DNA of 14,998 nucleotides, taken from the NCBI GenBank assembly GCA_002692325.1, contig NZJU01000005.1, positions 1-14,998 on the forward strand, written 5' to 3'. This stretch comes from Candidatus Pelagibacter sp. Its GTDB lineage: Bacteria; Pseudomonadota; Alphaproteobacteria; Pelagibacterales; Pelagibacteraceae. The first letter of the stretch is position 1. Each line of letters begins with the position of its first letter. Shown here one piece after another: positions 5,480 through 12,695 of this stretch. The notes beneath the pieces are model-generated. The model ran no database searches and was not told the origin of the DNA. It saw only the letters and a list, made by a program, of their open reading frames with translations. Made by a program: the position numbers and the translations under genes.

Positions 5480-6163
5480 ATGAAAGTATTTAATTTATTT
5501 CCACTTACAATAGTACAAGACTCAATCACAATTGATGAAAGTGAAAGAAAAAAATTAGTAAATGAAATTATGGATATGAGATCAGAAAAAGAATCTGATT
5601 ATAAAAGTTCTTATGCTTGGACAGGTGATACTAAGGGGTATGAGTTTCTATTTGCGAATAACTTATTTAAAAATTTAGCAAATAAAATTTCTAAATCAAT
5701 AATAAATTATTTAAATGTGCTGGAAATAAATACAGAGCTTTTGGATATATACTACCAGAGATCCTGGGCTACTTTTACTGAAAAAGAGCAAAAGATAAAT
5801 TTCCATACTCATTCTCAGTCAAATATCAGTTTTGCCTATTACCTTTTAAAACCAGAAAATTCTGGAGGAATTATTTTTAAATCAAATGAATTACAAAATG
5901 AGTTAGCTAAAAATATATTTACATCTAGCAAACTTGAAAAATCTCTAATTAATAAAGCAAATGTTTATAATTCTGATAAGTCTATGTTTGATCCAATTCA
6001 GGATACTATTATTATATTTCCATCAAAAACACCCCACGCCACACTACCAAACATCTCAAGCGCTCCAAGAATTTCTATTTCAGGAGACGTGTCATTAACG
6101 CTAAAAAATAGTAGTGGATTTGAGCATTTAATGCCTAATTTCAAAAATTGGACAAAGTTTTAA
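5480..6163 (+). CDS. 2-oxoglutarate/Fe(II)-dependent oxygenase-like protein
   Basis: This 227-aa protein has the pattern of the putative 2OG-Fe(II) oxygenase family Pfam PF13759 (often found in marine phages and bacteria). 'INFHTHSQSNISFAYYLLKP' (106-125) carries H109 and H111, the first metal-binding region, and is followed by 'NSGGIIF'. 'IIIFPSKTPHATLPN' (177-191) gives the distal H186, and R197 follows at the place expected for 2-oxoglutarate carboxylate binding. Such enzymes hydroxylate small molecules, sugars or proteins. The next gene (glycosyltransferase-like) follows after 34 bp on the same strand, probably in one transcript. The target is unknown. It is less canonical than the relative at 6969-7574. 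Confidence 0.7.
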   Translation: MKVFNLFPLTIVQDSITIDESERKKLVNEIMDMRSEKESDYKSSYAWTGDTKGYEFLFANNLFKNLANKISKSIINYLNVLEINTELLDIYYQRSWATFTEKEQKINFHTHSQSNISFAYYLLKPENSGGIIFKSNELQNELAKNIFTSSKLEKSLINKANVYNSDKSMFDPIQDTIIIFPSKTPHATLPNISSAPRISISGDVSLTLKNSSGFEHLMPNFKNWTKF

Positions 6164-6197
6164 AATTTATTAAACAGTTAATTAATTGTTTGAAATA

Positions 6198-6965
6198 ATG
6201 GAAAAACCAATTGTTGTTTATACTGATCACATAATAAATAGAACTTTGTGTTATAATTTTGCTAAAGGTTCTAATTCACTTTTATGTCATGTAAATAAAT
6301 TTAGAGAATATGAAAAAACAATAGCTACGTACGGTGTATTAAGAGGAACATTTGATATTATGCAAAAGGTAAAAAATTTTTATTATATTGATCACGGTTA
6401 CTTTAATCAGTCTAAAAGAGAATTTAAAGAAAGTAGAACAGGTGTATTAAGCTTAGATGGATACTTTCGAATTGTTTATAATAATTTAATACATAACGGA
6501 CAAGGAAATTTTCCAGATGATAGATTGAAAAAATTAAATCTTGATTTTAAAAAACAGAATACATCAGGAAGTTATATTATTTTATCTGAGCCTTCAGAAA
6601 CAATGAAAAAAATATATAATAAGCCAAACTGGGTTAATGAAACCAAGAAACTAATAAAAAATTTCTCTGACAGAACATTAATTGTTCATAATAAGTTCTC
6701 TGAAAAATCTTTAGATACATTATTAGAGAACGCATGGGCTTTTGTAAGTTTACAATCAACAGCTGGTTTTAAAGCTATGCTCAAAGGCGTTCCAGCATAT
6801 TTTACTGAAAAAACATTAAAAAATATTAATAGAATTGAAGAAATAGAAAGCCCCAAAATTGATTATAAAATTTTTAATAATTTAGCTTATGGTCAATGGA
6901 CTTTAAAAGAAATTGAAAGTGGAGAAGCGTGGCTACATATCTCAAGTATTCCAAAGAAATTATAA
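6198..6965 (+). CDS. Glycosyltransferase-like protein, relative of the 4420-5361 gene
   Basis: I chose the ATG at 6198 (255 aa), because the upstream TTG at 6186 lies inside an AT-rich palindrome and adds only four residues. Features are 'YIDHGYFNQ' (63-71), 'DGYFRIVYNN' (87-96), 'LIVHNKFSEKS' (161-171), the loop 'AFVSLQSTAGFKAMLKGVPA' (181-200) and the ending 'QWTLKEIESGEAW' (233-245). The same series in the same order, with different residues, occurs in the reverse-strand gene at 4420-5361, suggesting a common GT-B-like fold. No signal peptide or membrane span is visible. It follows an oxygenase gene on the same strand and converges within 3 bp on a second oxygenase gene. A transferase acting on a surface or phage-type glycan is plausible but unproven. 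Confidence 0.6.
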   Translation: MEKPIVVYTDHIINRTLCYNFAKGSNSLLCHVNKFREYEKTIATYGVLRGTFDIMQKVKNFYYIDHGYFNQSKREFKESRTGVLSLDGYFRIVYNNLIHNGQGNFPDDRLKKLNLDFKKQNTSGSYIILSEPSETMKKIYNKPNWVNETKKLIKNFSDRTLIVHNKFSEKSLDTLLENAWAFVSLQSTAGFKAMLKGVPAYFTEKTLKNINRIEEIESPKIDYKIFNNLAYGQWTLKEIESGEAWLHISSIPKKL

Positions 6966-6968
6966 TAT

Positions 6969-7574
6969 TTAGGGCTTAGGTTTAATCTGAATTCTAATAT
7001 TAAAACTAATAACTATTCTTTCATCATTAGAAAGATTCTCGTTAACAGAATGATCTAAGTAACTTGGAAATAACACTAATGCACCTTCTTTAGGAGTTAT
7101 ACCATTAACCTGCGCATTTAGTGAATTTGGAGAGCTTGCATTTGGATGAGAAAAAACTGGTGCAGGTCTAGGATCATAAAAAACAATATCTCCACAATTT
7201 TTTGGTGCGCGAACATAATAAGCGCCACTTATTGTGCTATTACCATGTTGATGTCTCAGATTTGCAGATCCACCAATGTTTATAATAGCCCACATATTAT
7301 TAATTTTTACTAATTGCATTTCTCTATCCCAATTCATATCAATCATTACTTGTTCAATTGAAGGAGATATATACGAAATAAAATTTTGAGTCTCTTTGTC
7401 ATTAAGATTAAAATCTCTTGAGTGCCACCCTTTTACATTACTTTTATTAATGCCAATCTCATCATTGATTTTTTGATTTTTTATATATGTGTACATTTCT
7501 TCATTGATAGATTTATAATTGCTTAATTGAATAGTCCAAACTGGAGTTGAAAAGAAGAGATTTGGTTTTGTCAT
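6969..7574 (-). CDS. Putative 2OG-Fe(II) oxygenase, TIGR02466/PF13759 type
   Basis: This 201-aa cytoplasmic protein has the full look of the family. 'MWAIINIGGSANLRHQHGNS' (94-113) carries H108 and H110. It is followed by 'SGAYYVRAPKNCGDIVFYDP' (116-135), then 'GALVLFPSYLDHSVNEN' (164-180) with distal H175, and R186 in 'NDERIVISFNI'. The predicted fold is a double-stranded beta helix binding Fe(II) and 2-oxoglutarate. The N-terminus 'LFFSTPVWTIQL' is also family-typical. It converges on the glycosyltransferase-like gene, with the stops 3 bp apart. Members of this family are widespread in marine bacteria and their myoviruses, and their substrates are mostly unknown. Confidence 0.78.
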   Translation of the reverse strand: MTKPNLFFSTPVWTIQLSNYKSINEEMYTYIKNQKINDEIGINKSNVKGWHSRDFNLNDKETQNFISYISPSIEQVMIDMNWDREMQLVKINNMWAIINIGGSANLRHQHGNSTISGAYYVRAPKNCGDIVFYDPRPAPVFSHPNASSPNSLNAQVNGITPKEGALVLFPSYLDHSVNENLSNDERIVISFNIRIQIKPKP

Positions 7575-7650
7575 ATCATATACTTACAATATATTTTTCT
7601 CACAGTAAACAATTCACAAGATAATAAAGCAGTTAATTAATATTTTAGAT

Positions 7651-7794
7651 TTATTTTTTAAAATAAAAATATTTTTTTATTAAATTTAAAGTTTTGATAA
7701 TTCTAAAATGATGTTGTGCGTAATTTTTTCTCCCTGATGTAATATTTGGGTGTTCCTTAATTAATTTTTTTACGTATTCTGGAATTCTTTTCAA
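7651..7794 (-). CDS. Possible small protein downstream of purH, 47 aa
   Basis: A 47-codon frame begins at a TTG that overlaps the purH stop (TTGA) and ends at TAA 7651-7653. The peptide, beginning 'KRIPEYVKKLIKEHPNITSG' and continuing RKNYAQHHFRIIKTLNLIKK, is basic. Its first part, with Pro, Gly, Tyr and two adjacent His, looks more protein-like than random AT-rich DNA. The overlap would allow translational coupling at the end of the operon. I do not recognise it. Alternatives are the last piece of a decayed gene, or chance. Confidence 0.35.
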   Translation of the reverse strand: MKRIPEYVKKLIKEHPNITSGRKNYAQHHFRIIKTLNLIKKYFYFKK

Positions 7795-8708
7795 TGCTTA
7801 AACAATCTATTTTTAATAAAATATAATGATATCTTATTATTGTTTGCAAATTCAATGATTTTATTATCGTTTATTGATCCATTGGGTTGAGCAATAACTT
7901 TACAACCTTTTTTACTCAATAACTTAATACTATCTGTAAATGGGAAAAATCCATCAGACGCACAGACAAATGATTTGTTTTTAAAATATTTGTTCTTATT
8001 TTTAATAGCAAAATTAAGCGCATCAACCCTATTTGTCTGACCATGTCCTAATCCAACTGTTTGTTTGTCTTTTGATAATGCAATTGCATTTGATTTTAAA
8101 TGTTTAACTACTTTTAGTGAGAAGACTAAATCTTCCATTGTAGCTAAGGTAGCCTTCTTATTTGAAACTAAAGTTAAAAATTTTTTATTTATTGGAGTTA
8201 GGTCTACAGATTGGTAAAGGTCTCCAAATATAGTAGATCTATAATCATGAGTATACTTTTTTAAATTTGGAATTTTTATTAAAATCAAATTTTTTTTTGT
8301 TTTTAATAAATCTAAGGCATCTTTTTTAAAATTTACCGAAACAATCATCTCAAAAAATTTTTCTTTTATTTTTTTTGCAAGATTTAAATTTACTTCTCTG
8401 TTTAAAAAAATAATCCCCCCAAAAGCACTTTTAGGATCACTTTCGTATGATTTGCGGAAAGCATCATTTATATTTTTTGATGATGCTACACCGCAAGCAT
8501 TTGTATGTTTAATAATTATAGAAGTAGGTTCATAAAATTCATTTAGACATTTTATACCACTATCAAGATCAATGATGTTATTATAACTAATTTTTTTCCC
8601 ACTGATCTGATGATCAAAAATTGATTTTTTATTTTTAAAAATCAAGGCTGCTTTTTGATTTGGATTTTCTCCATATCTTAGCTTCTTTTTATTTCCTTTA
8701 AATACCAT
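7791..8708 (-). CDS. purH: PurH, AICAR formyltransferase half (split gene)
   Basis: This half adds a formyl group from 10-formyl-THF to AICAR, giving FAICAR in purine synthesis. From the chosen ATG at 8708 it is 305 aa and begins just before the domain motif 'LRYGENPNQ' (10-18). Catalytic 'KHTNACGVA' (K67, H68), 'SAFGGI', 'HLKSNAIA' (N207), 'GLGHGQTNRVD', 'ASDGFFPF' and the terminal 'NRLFKH' are all present, so the domain is complete. In normal bacteria it is fused to the IMP cyclohydrolase domain. Here the two halves are in different frames and overlap by 11 bp (ATG 8708, upstream stop at 8698). Either two coupled proteins are made, a +1 shift at ATT-TAA restores the fusion, or a base is wrong. 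Several motif residues differ from the usual ones. Confidence 0.85.
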   Translation of the reverse strand: MVFKGNKKKLRYGENPNQKAALIFKNKKSIFDHQISGKKISYNNIIDLDSGIKCLNEFYEPTSIIIKHTNACGVASSKNINDAFRKSYESDPKSAFGGIIFLNREVNLNLAKKIKEKFFEMIVSVNFKKDALDLLKTKKNLILIKIPNLKKYTHDYRSTIFGDLYQSVDLTPINKKFLTLVSNKKATLATMEDLVFSLKVVKHLKSNAIALSKDKQTVGLGHGQTNRVDALNFAIKNKNKYFKNKSFVCASDGFFPFTDSIKLLSKKGCKVIAQPNGSINDNKIIEFANNNKISLYFIKNRLFKH

Positions 8709-9297
8709 TAAACCAATCAAAAATTATTTTATCATACTTACAAGTTTCTTTGAAAACCTTTGAAGCCATTTTTTTTCGAAAATTAATGTCTGTCTCTCCA
8801 TTATTTCTTTTTAAGTTAATAACAAGCTTAGAATAATCTGTAGTATTAATTATCGGAGTTATATATTTATAGTTCTTGCTTGCTGCTCGCAACAAACTTG
8901 GCCCCCCAACATCTATCATCTCAATAACTTTTTCGGTTTTACCTTTTTTAGAATATTTTTTGAATGGATATAAATTTACAATCACAATATCAATCTTTGG
9001 AAAATTAAGTGATTTAAATTGTTTTTTATGTGTTTTATTATTTCTGATGTATAATAATGAACTATAAATTAACGGATTTAGAGTTTTTACTCTTCCATTA
9101 AGCATTTCTTTGAAGTTTGTTACTTTGGAAATATCATCACATTTAAAACCCATTGAACGAATTTTATTTCCAGTAGAGCCACTAGAAATAAAACTATAAT
9201 CAAATTTTGATAAATTTAAACATAAATACCTAAGTTTTTTTTTATCAAAGACAGAAATTAAAGCATATTTTTTTTCTAAATTTTTTCTAATGACCAT
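8698..9297 (-). CDS. purH: PurH, IMP cyclohydrolase half (split gene)
   Basis: This 199-aa half closes FAICAR to IMP. It has the MGS-like fold pattern 'YALISVFDKK', 'FISSGSTGNKIRSMGFKCDD' and 'MLNGRVKTL'. The residues equivalent to those named for human ATIC are kept: K71 in 'GRVKTL', Y110 in 'VNLYPF', D129 in 'IDVGGPSLLRAASKN' and K141. The usual 'HPKIHGG' after GRVKTL reads 'NPLIYSS', which is unusual. The frame ends with '..DWFNGI' and TAA in the linker to the formyltransferase domain. The start ATG at 9297 overlaps the end of the heparinase-like gene by 22 bp, so it is a member of the rsmB operon. Confidence 0.85.
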   Translation of the reverse strand: MVIRKNLEKKYALISVFDKKKLRYLCLNLSKFDYSFISSGSTGNKIRSMGFKCDDISKVTNFKEMLNGRVKTLNPLIYSSLLYIRNNKTHKKQFKSLNFPKIDIVIVNLYPFKKYSKKGKTEKVIEMIDVGGPSLLRAASKNYKYITPIINTTDYSKLVINLKRNNGETDINFRKKMASKVFKETCKYDKIIFDWFNGI

Positions 9298-10808
9298 TTA
9301 TTTATAATTTTTTTATTATTTATTATTCCTTTAATAACTATCTGTTTAGTTGATCTTGTTAAATTATTATCAACTAAAATACTATCTTCTATTATTAATT
9401 CCACATCACTCTTGAATAACCAAATATTATTTAATTTTGTTTTTAAAATTATATTTTTTTTATTATTTGTAAAATTAAAAGTTAATCCATCCACTAAATG
9501 AAACCTAATATGATATATATTTCTATGTTTTGTATTCTTAATTGAAATTAAACTATCTTCACCTGTAATCTTGTTATCGTTTTTATAAATAATTAATTTT
9601 CTTTTAATTATTTTATTAAATTTTTTTAGATATCCATTGTGTGAGCCCTCAAACACTTCATATTCATTATTAGTTTCTTTTCTAAATGCTACTGACTGAG
9701 GAAATCTTATATGAGGATTTCCTAACTTAATTTCACTGATATTTGTATTTTGCAAAACAATAGTTGAATGAGCTGCGCTGTAACGTAAATACTCAGGATT
9801 ATTACCAAAGCTTTCTGATGCACCACAATTTGTAAAAATTTTTTCTCCATAACCACTTACTTCAATAGATAATGTTCCAGCACTTAAATTTGAACTTATC
9901 ATATCTTTATTGGGTTGTACTACATCAAAAAAAACCCTTTTATTTTTATCTGAGTAAAAAGCTATGCCATTGCTAATATTAGAAAAATTTCTTTTTTTAA
10001 AGTAAGTATCTTTATTAATGCTATCGGTTATGATCTTAGTGTAAATATTATTAGAGCCATTAAAAAGAGGAATTGTGCCATCAATATGGAAATACTGATT
10101 TAATATAGAGGTCATTTTTAATATTATTTCATTAAGTTGATCTGTTTCACTAATCTTAAAATACAAAAAAATATTTTTAATTTCATTTAAGTTATTAATA
10201 TATTTAGCATGATCTAAAATATTATAGCTTTTATGCATTCCTAATTTATCAATTTGGTTCTCAATTATAAATTTAATATAATTGATTTTATCGCTAGTTA
10301 ATTTTTTTAATATAAGAGATGATAGTGCGTAGGCCACTAAATCAAATGAGGAAATTTGACTAATTTTTTTTAAATTAAAATCAAATATTATTCTGTTTAT
10401 GTGATAATTGATTATGTAGTCTAATTTTTTTTTATCAATTAATGTTGAGGATGAGTTAACATATTCATAATTATATAATAGGTTAATAAATCTTTTAGAG
10501 GTTAAATCTTCAGACCATGGAAAATTTAATTTATTCTTATTTTCTTCATGCCATTGAAAAATAGTTTTTTTTGATAAATTTAAACCAATTTTTCCACCAA
10601 GTTTGTTTGAAAAATTTAGAAAGTCAAAGTTATGTACACTTTTATCTTTTAGTTTAAAAAAATTATTTTTAAAAATAAAAGATTTAATTATTGTGTAATT
10701 TGTAAAATCAATTCTTCTAAAATTTAAATCAACAAATACTAAATTTTTATTTGAAAAAAACTTAAACAAAACAAAAACATTAATTATTTTTCTTATCTTT
10801 GAAATCAT
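9276..10808 (-). CDS. Heparinase II/III-like family protein
   Basis: This 510-aa protein has an N-terminal helical half (with 'FQWHEENKNKLNFPWSEDLT', 84-103, like the family's Trp-rich start) and a C-terminal beta half. The C-terminal half has the heparinase II/III-like (PF07940) core 'AGTLSIEVSGYGEKIFTNCG' (310-329), 'LRYSAAHSTIVL' (341-352, H347) and 'EVFEGSHNGYL'. In the family these fold as an alpha/alpha barrel plus beta sandwich and include polysaccharide lyases, but the alphaproteobacterial member beside purH has no established substrate that I know of. No clear signal peptide is seen, although residues 7-17 are hydrophobic. The start codon overlaps the rsmB stop (ATGA) and its own stop lies inside purH. 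Confidence 0.85.
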   Translation of the reverse strand: MISKIRKIINVFVLFKFFSNKNLVFVDLNFRRIDFTNYTIIKSFIFKNNFFKLKDKSVHNFDFLNFSNKLGGKIGLNLSKKTIFQWHEENKNKLNFPWSEDLTSKRFINLLYNYEYVNSSSTLIDKKKLDYIINYHINRIIFDFNLKKISQISSFDLVAYALSSLILKKLTSDKINYIKFIIENQIDKLGMHKSYNILDHAKYINNLNEIKNIFLYFKISETDQLNEIILKMTSILNQYFHIDGTIPLFNGSNNIYTKIITDSINKDTYFKKRNFSNISNGIAFYSDKNKRVFFDVVQPNKDMISSNLSAGTLSIEVSGYGEKIFTNCGASESFGNNPEYLRYSAAHSTIVLQNTNISEIKLGNPHIRFPQSVAFRKETNNEYEVFEGSHNGYLKKFNKIIKRKLIIYKNDNKITGEDSLISIKNTKHRNIYHIRFHLVDGLTFNFTNNKKNIILKTKLNNIWLFKSDVELIIEDSILVDNNLTRSTKQIVIKGIINNKKIINKWSLEKI

Positions 10809-12073
10809 ATTATTTTTTTAAGATATGCTGCAAAAAAACCATCAATACTTCTGCCATTTATTTTGCTTGGTAGAGTAAACATAAAATTGTTATCAACAAT
10901 TTCAGATTGATCTGTATTTTGACTTCCAAAATTAAAACTATGGAGCTCAAAATCATGATTTTTTTTTAGAAATTTATTTATTTGATCTTTAGTTTCAATT
11001 TTGAAAAAAGAACAAACCATATAAAGCAATAAACCTTCTTTATTTAGAAGAATAGCAGCCTTTTTTAATAATTTTTCTTGAATTTTAATTAAGCTATTGA
11101 AATCAGGACTACTTTTTTTGAAAAAAATTTCTGGATTTTTTCTTATTGTGCCTATTGATGAGCATGGCGCATCAATAATTATAAAATCATATTTCTGCTT
11201 TTCATTAAATTTTAAAAAATCTTCATTTATTATTTTTGCATTAAATCTTAATCTTTTAAGATTAGTCTTAAGTTTTAAAATTCTAGAATGGCTTTTATCA
11301 TTTAAGATTATTTCTCTTTTTTTCGCTAAAATTTGAAAAGCTTTACCCCCAGGTGCTGAACAAGCATCAAGAATTTTATCTTCCTTTCTTCTTGGCATAT
11401 AATTTTGCAAAGCAAAAAAAGATGAAAAATCTTGGACCCACCAATCCCCATCTGAATATGATTTTATTTTTCTAATATTTTCTTTGTTTAAAAAAAAACC
11501 AGAACTATCAGATGTTTTAATGATTTTTTTATTAAATTTTTCAAGCCTATTTTTATTTTTAAAAACAATATGTAAATCTGGTTCTTTATAAAAATTTTTT
11601 AAGAAAGTATTTTTTTCTTTTGTTTCTAAATCGTCAGTTTTTTTTTTAAACCATTCAGGAAAATCCTGATAAAAAATTTCTATTTTCTTTAATCTATTTT
11701 TGTCTTGAGATATTTTTTTCAAAGAGGCATTAATTAGACCATGATAAATTTTTAGTTTCTTTGCTATCTCTACGGAGCAATTAATTACTGCATAAGTTTT
11801 AAAATCTAAAAAAATAATTTGTGTAATCGCACTTTGTAATAAAATTCTTTCATGATCTCTAATTTTTTTTTTAATATATATTTTTATTATTTTATGTGTA
11901 TGCAAATGTAATCTCATTGTATTAAGCAATACATTCATTAAAAAAGCTAAATCTTTTTTTTCATATTTATTGATTTTATTTAAAATTGAAGAATTATTTA
12001 ATTTTTTATTTAATTTATTCACAGCATACAGAATATTATGTATGTCTAATCTAATTCTTTCGCCTTCAATCAT
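10805..12073 (-). CDS. rsmB: 16S rRNA (cytosine-967-C5)-methyltransferase RsmB
   Basis: RsmB methylates C967 of 16S rRNA. The 422-aa protein has an N-terminal NusB-like RNA-binding domain (about 1-130) and a SAM-dependent methyltransferase domain (about 190-422). Visible motifs are 'GDWWVQDFSSFFALQ' (209-223), the SAM loop 'ILDACSAPGGKAFQIL' (234-249), 'DAPCSSIGTIRKNPE' (301-315, catalytic C304) and 'YMVCSFFKIE' (351-360, second conserved C354). Length and layout are normal. It is the first gene of a compact - strand operon with the heparinase-like gene and purH. tdk starts 66 bp away in the opposite direction, so the short AT-rich gap must hold both promoters. Confidence 0.93.
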   Translation of the reverse strand: MIEGERIRLDIHNILYAVNKLNKKLNNSSILNKINKYEKKDLAFLMNVLLNTMRLHLHTHKIIKIYIKKKIRDHERILLQSAITQIIFLDFKTYAVINCSVEIAKKLKIYHGLINASLKKISQDKNRLKKIEIFYQDFPEWFKKKTDDLETKEKNTFLKNFYKEPDLHIVFKNKNRLEKFNKKIIKTSDSSGFFLNKENIRKIKSYSDGDWWVQDFSSFFALQNYMPRRKEDKILDACSAPGGKAFQILAKKREIILNDKSHSRILKLKTNLKRLRFNAKIINEDFLKFNEKQKYDFIIIDAPCSSIGTIRKNPEIFFKKSSPDFNSLIKIQEKLLKKAAILLNKEGLLLYMVCSFFKIETKDQINKFLKKNHDFELHSFNFGSQNTDQSEIVDNNFMFTLPSKINGRSIDGFFAAYLKKII

Positions 12074-12139
12074 TATATTAAATATTTATTTATTTAAATT
12101 AACTATATTATAAATATCAAAAATAAAATATATTGAGTT

Positions 12140-12691
12140 ATGCGAGGTAATTTAGAGACAATTGTTGGTGCGATGTTTGCTGGAAAAACAAGTGAGTTGT
12201 TAAAAAGGATTCTGTGGGCTAAACATCAGAGTAAAAAAATTGTAGTTATTAAGCCTAGTATAGATAACAGATATTCAAATGAAAGAATTATTACACATAA
12301 TGACTTAAGTCATGAATGCTTTGCAATGAATAACTGGGATAGGGTTTTAGAGAAATTTAATTTTAAGAGCAATGAAGTGGACATGGTTTTTTTAGATGAA
12401 ATTCAATATATGGACACCAATGATACTCTTAGAAATGTTGAAAATATTCTTAATCAAGGAATTGACGTTGTTTGTGCTGGTCTTGATCAAGATTCAAGAG
12501 GAAAGCCATGGGAAACCTCTTCAATGCTTTTAGGTTTATCTGATAAAATTATCAAAATTTATGGATTTTGTAATGTCTGTGGTCTTGAAGCAACTAAAAC
12601 CTTTAGAAAAACTGAAGGCGGTTTAAGAACACAAGTAGGTGCAGCAAATATTTATGAGCCTAGATGCTTAAAACACTGGGAGCCAAGATAA
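12140..12691 (+). CDS. tdk: Thymidine kinase (type II)
   Basis: The enzyme phosphorylates thymidine with ATP, salvaging it to dTMP. All type II hallmarks are present in 183 aa: P-loop 'GAMFAGKTSEL' (10-20), Walker B-like 'MVFLDEIQY' (82-90), and 'CAGLDQDSRGKPWE' (112-125). There is also a zinc site with C144 and C147 ('FCNVC') and C176 and H179 ('RCLKHW'), and the lid and substrate region 'GGLRTQVGAANIYEPRC'. It is a soluble tetramer in characterised members. The ATG at 12140 has no Shine-Dalgarno site. It converges on acsA with 4 bp between the stops and no visible terminator. Confidence 0.95.
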   Translation: MRGNLETIVGAMFAGKTSELLKRILWAKHQSKKIVVIKPSIDNRYSNERIITHNDLSHECFAMNNWDRVLEKFNFKSNEVDMVFLDEIQYMDTNDTLRNVENILNQGIDVVCAGLDQDSRGKPWETSSMLLGLSDKIIKIYGFCNVCGLEATKTFRKTEGGLRTQVGAANIYEPRCLKHWEPR

Positions 12692-12695
12692 AAGT

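Noticed and set aside
6172..7641. CAGTTAATTAAT present at 6175 and 7630, and an AAACAGTTAA/TTAATTGTTT palindrome at 6172-6191
   Set aside because: A 12-base match made mostly of A and T within 1.5 kb can arise by chance in DNA this AT-rich, and the palindrome has no T-tract or GC stem for a terminator.
8876..9067. 63-codon + strand frame
   Set aside because: It is antisense to the conserved cyclohydrolase domain of purH.
11097..11336. 79-codon hydrophobic + strand frame
   Set aside because: It is antisense to the RsmB catalytic core; the hydrophobic look comes from reading Lys/Asn-rich coding DNA backwards.
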